This document shows, in pieces, positions 11,986 through 12,025 of a stretch of DNA of 12,025 bases. This DNA is from an uncultured Clostridia bacterium (GTDB lineage: Bacteria; Bacillota; Clostridia; Oscillospirales; Oscillospiraceae). Under the pieces are notes generated by a model that was not told the origin of the DNA, searched no databases, and saw only the letters and a list, made by a program, of their open reading frames with translations. The DNA is taken from NCBI GenBank assembly GCA_937907715.1, contig CALERM010000009.1, forward strand, positions 1-12,025. The letters are read 5' to 3'. Position 1 is the stretch's first letter. Every line of letters begins with the position of its first letter. Made by a program: the position numbers and the translations under genes.

Positions 11986-12025
11986 ATTTGCAGATGACAT
12001 GGGTTGTCCCCATTTCAACGGTCGA

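Noticed and set aside
1..12025. CRISPR array, tRNA, rRNA, phage or transposase genes
   Set aside because: No spaced direct repeats, no cloverleaf or rRNA signatures and no mobile-element protein were seen in reading both strands.

Overview
The window reads as chromosome of a GC-rich Clostridia-class Firmicute, probably Oscillospiraceae/Ruminococcaceae-like. Reasons: strong AGGAGG-type ribosome binding sites, sigma-A promoters with 16-17 bp spacers, an L-box lysine riboswitch, and family content typical of gut Clostridia (DUF2325, DUF3793, a rhodanese-TtcA fusion, a CtpE-like P-type ATPase). I cannot name the species from sequence alone. There is no phage, insertion sequence, CRISPR array, rRNA or tRNA in it.

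Layout. Minus strand, right to left, 4812 to 1: a promoter with two palindromic operator-like boxes drives DUF2325, DUF3793 and a small flavodoxin (4663-3357), closed by a strong terminator. Next comes a rhodanese-TtcA tRNA thiolation protein (3212-2058) with its own promoter, then a small COG2426 membrane protein (1979-1470). A methionine transport unit follows: promoter, a 39-residue Met/Cys-rich leader ORF (1284-1165), an intrinsic terminator, metQ (1053-133) and the first 11 codons of what is probably metN (33-1). Plus strand, left to right, 4877 to the end: the P-type ATPase (4989-7379), a terminator, mnmA overlapping an Rrf2-family regulator (7484-9003), a 161 bp palindromic repeat-like element, metY O-acetylhomoserine sulfhydrylase (9422-10702) preceded by a short upstream ORF, tcdA (10875-11645), and a promoter plus lysine riboswitch (11811-11985) whose target gene lies beyond the window.

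Common theme. Most genes belong to sulfur amino acid supply (MetQ/MetN uptake, MetY synthesis) or to tRNA modification (TtcA-like and MnmA thiolation, TcdA cyclisation of t6A). An Rrf2 protein with three cysteines placed as in IscR sits in the middle. The flavodoxin operon looks like a metal- or iron-responsive unit.

The most interesting item is the metQ leader. A well-translated small ORF with seven Met and four Cys codons precedes an intrinsic terminator. The RNA also contains a 10 bp antiterminator pairing and a competing 9 bp pairing. Their positions fit ribosome-mediated attenuation by Met and Cys codons, where Clostridia would normally be expected to use a SAM riboswitch or Met T-box. 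I see neither of those here.
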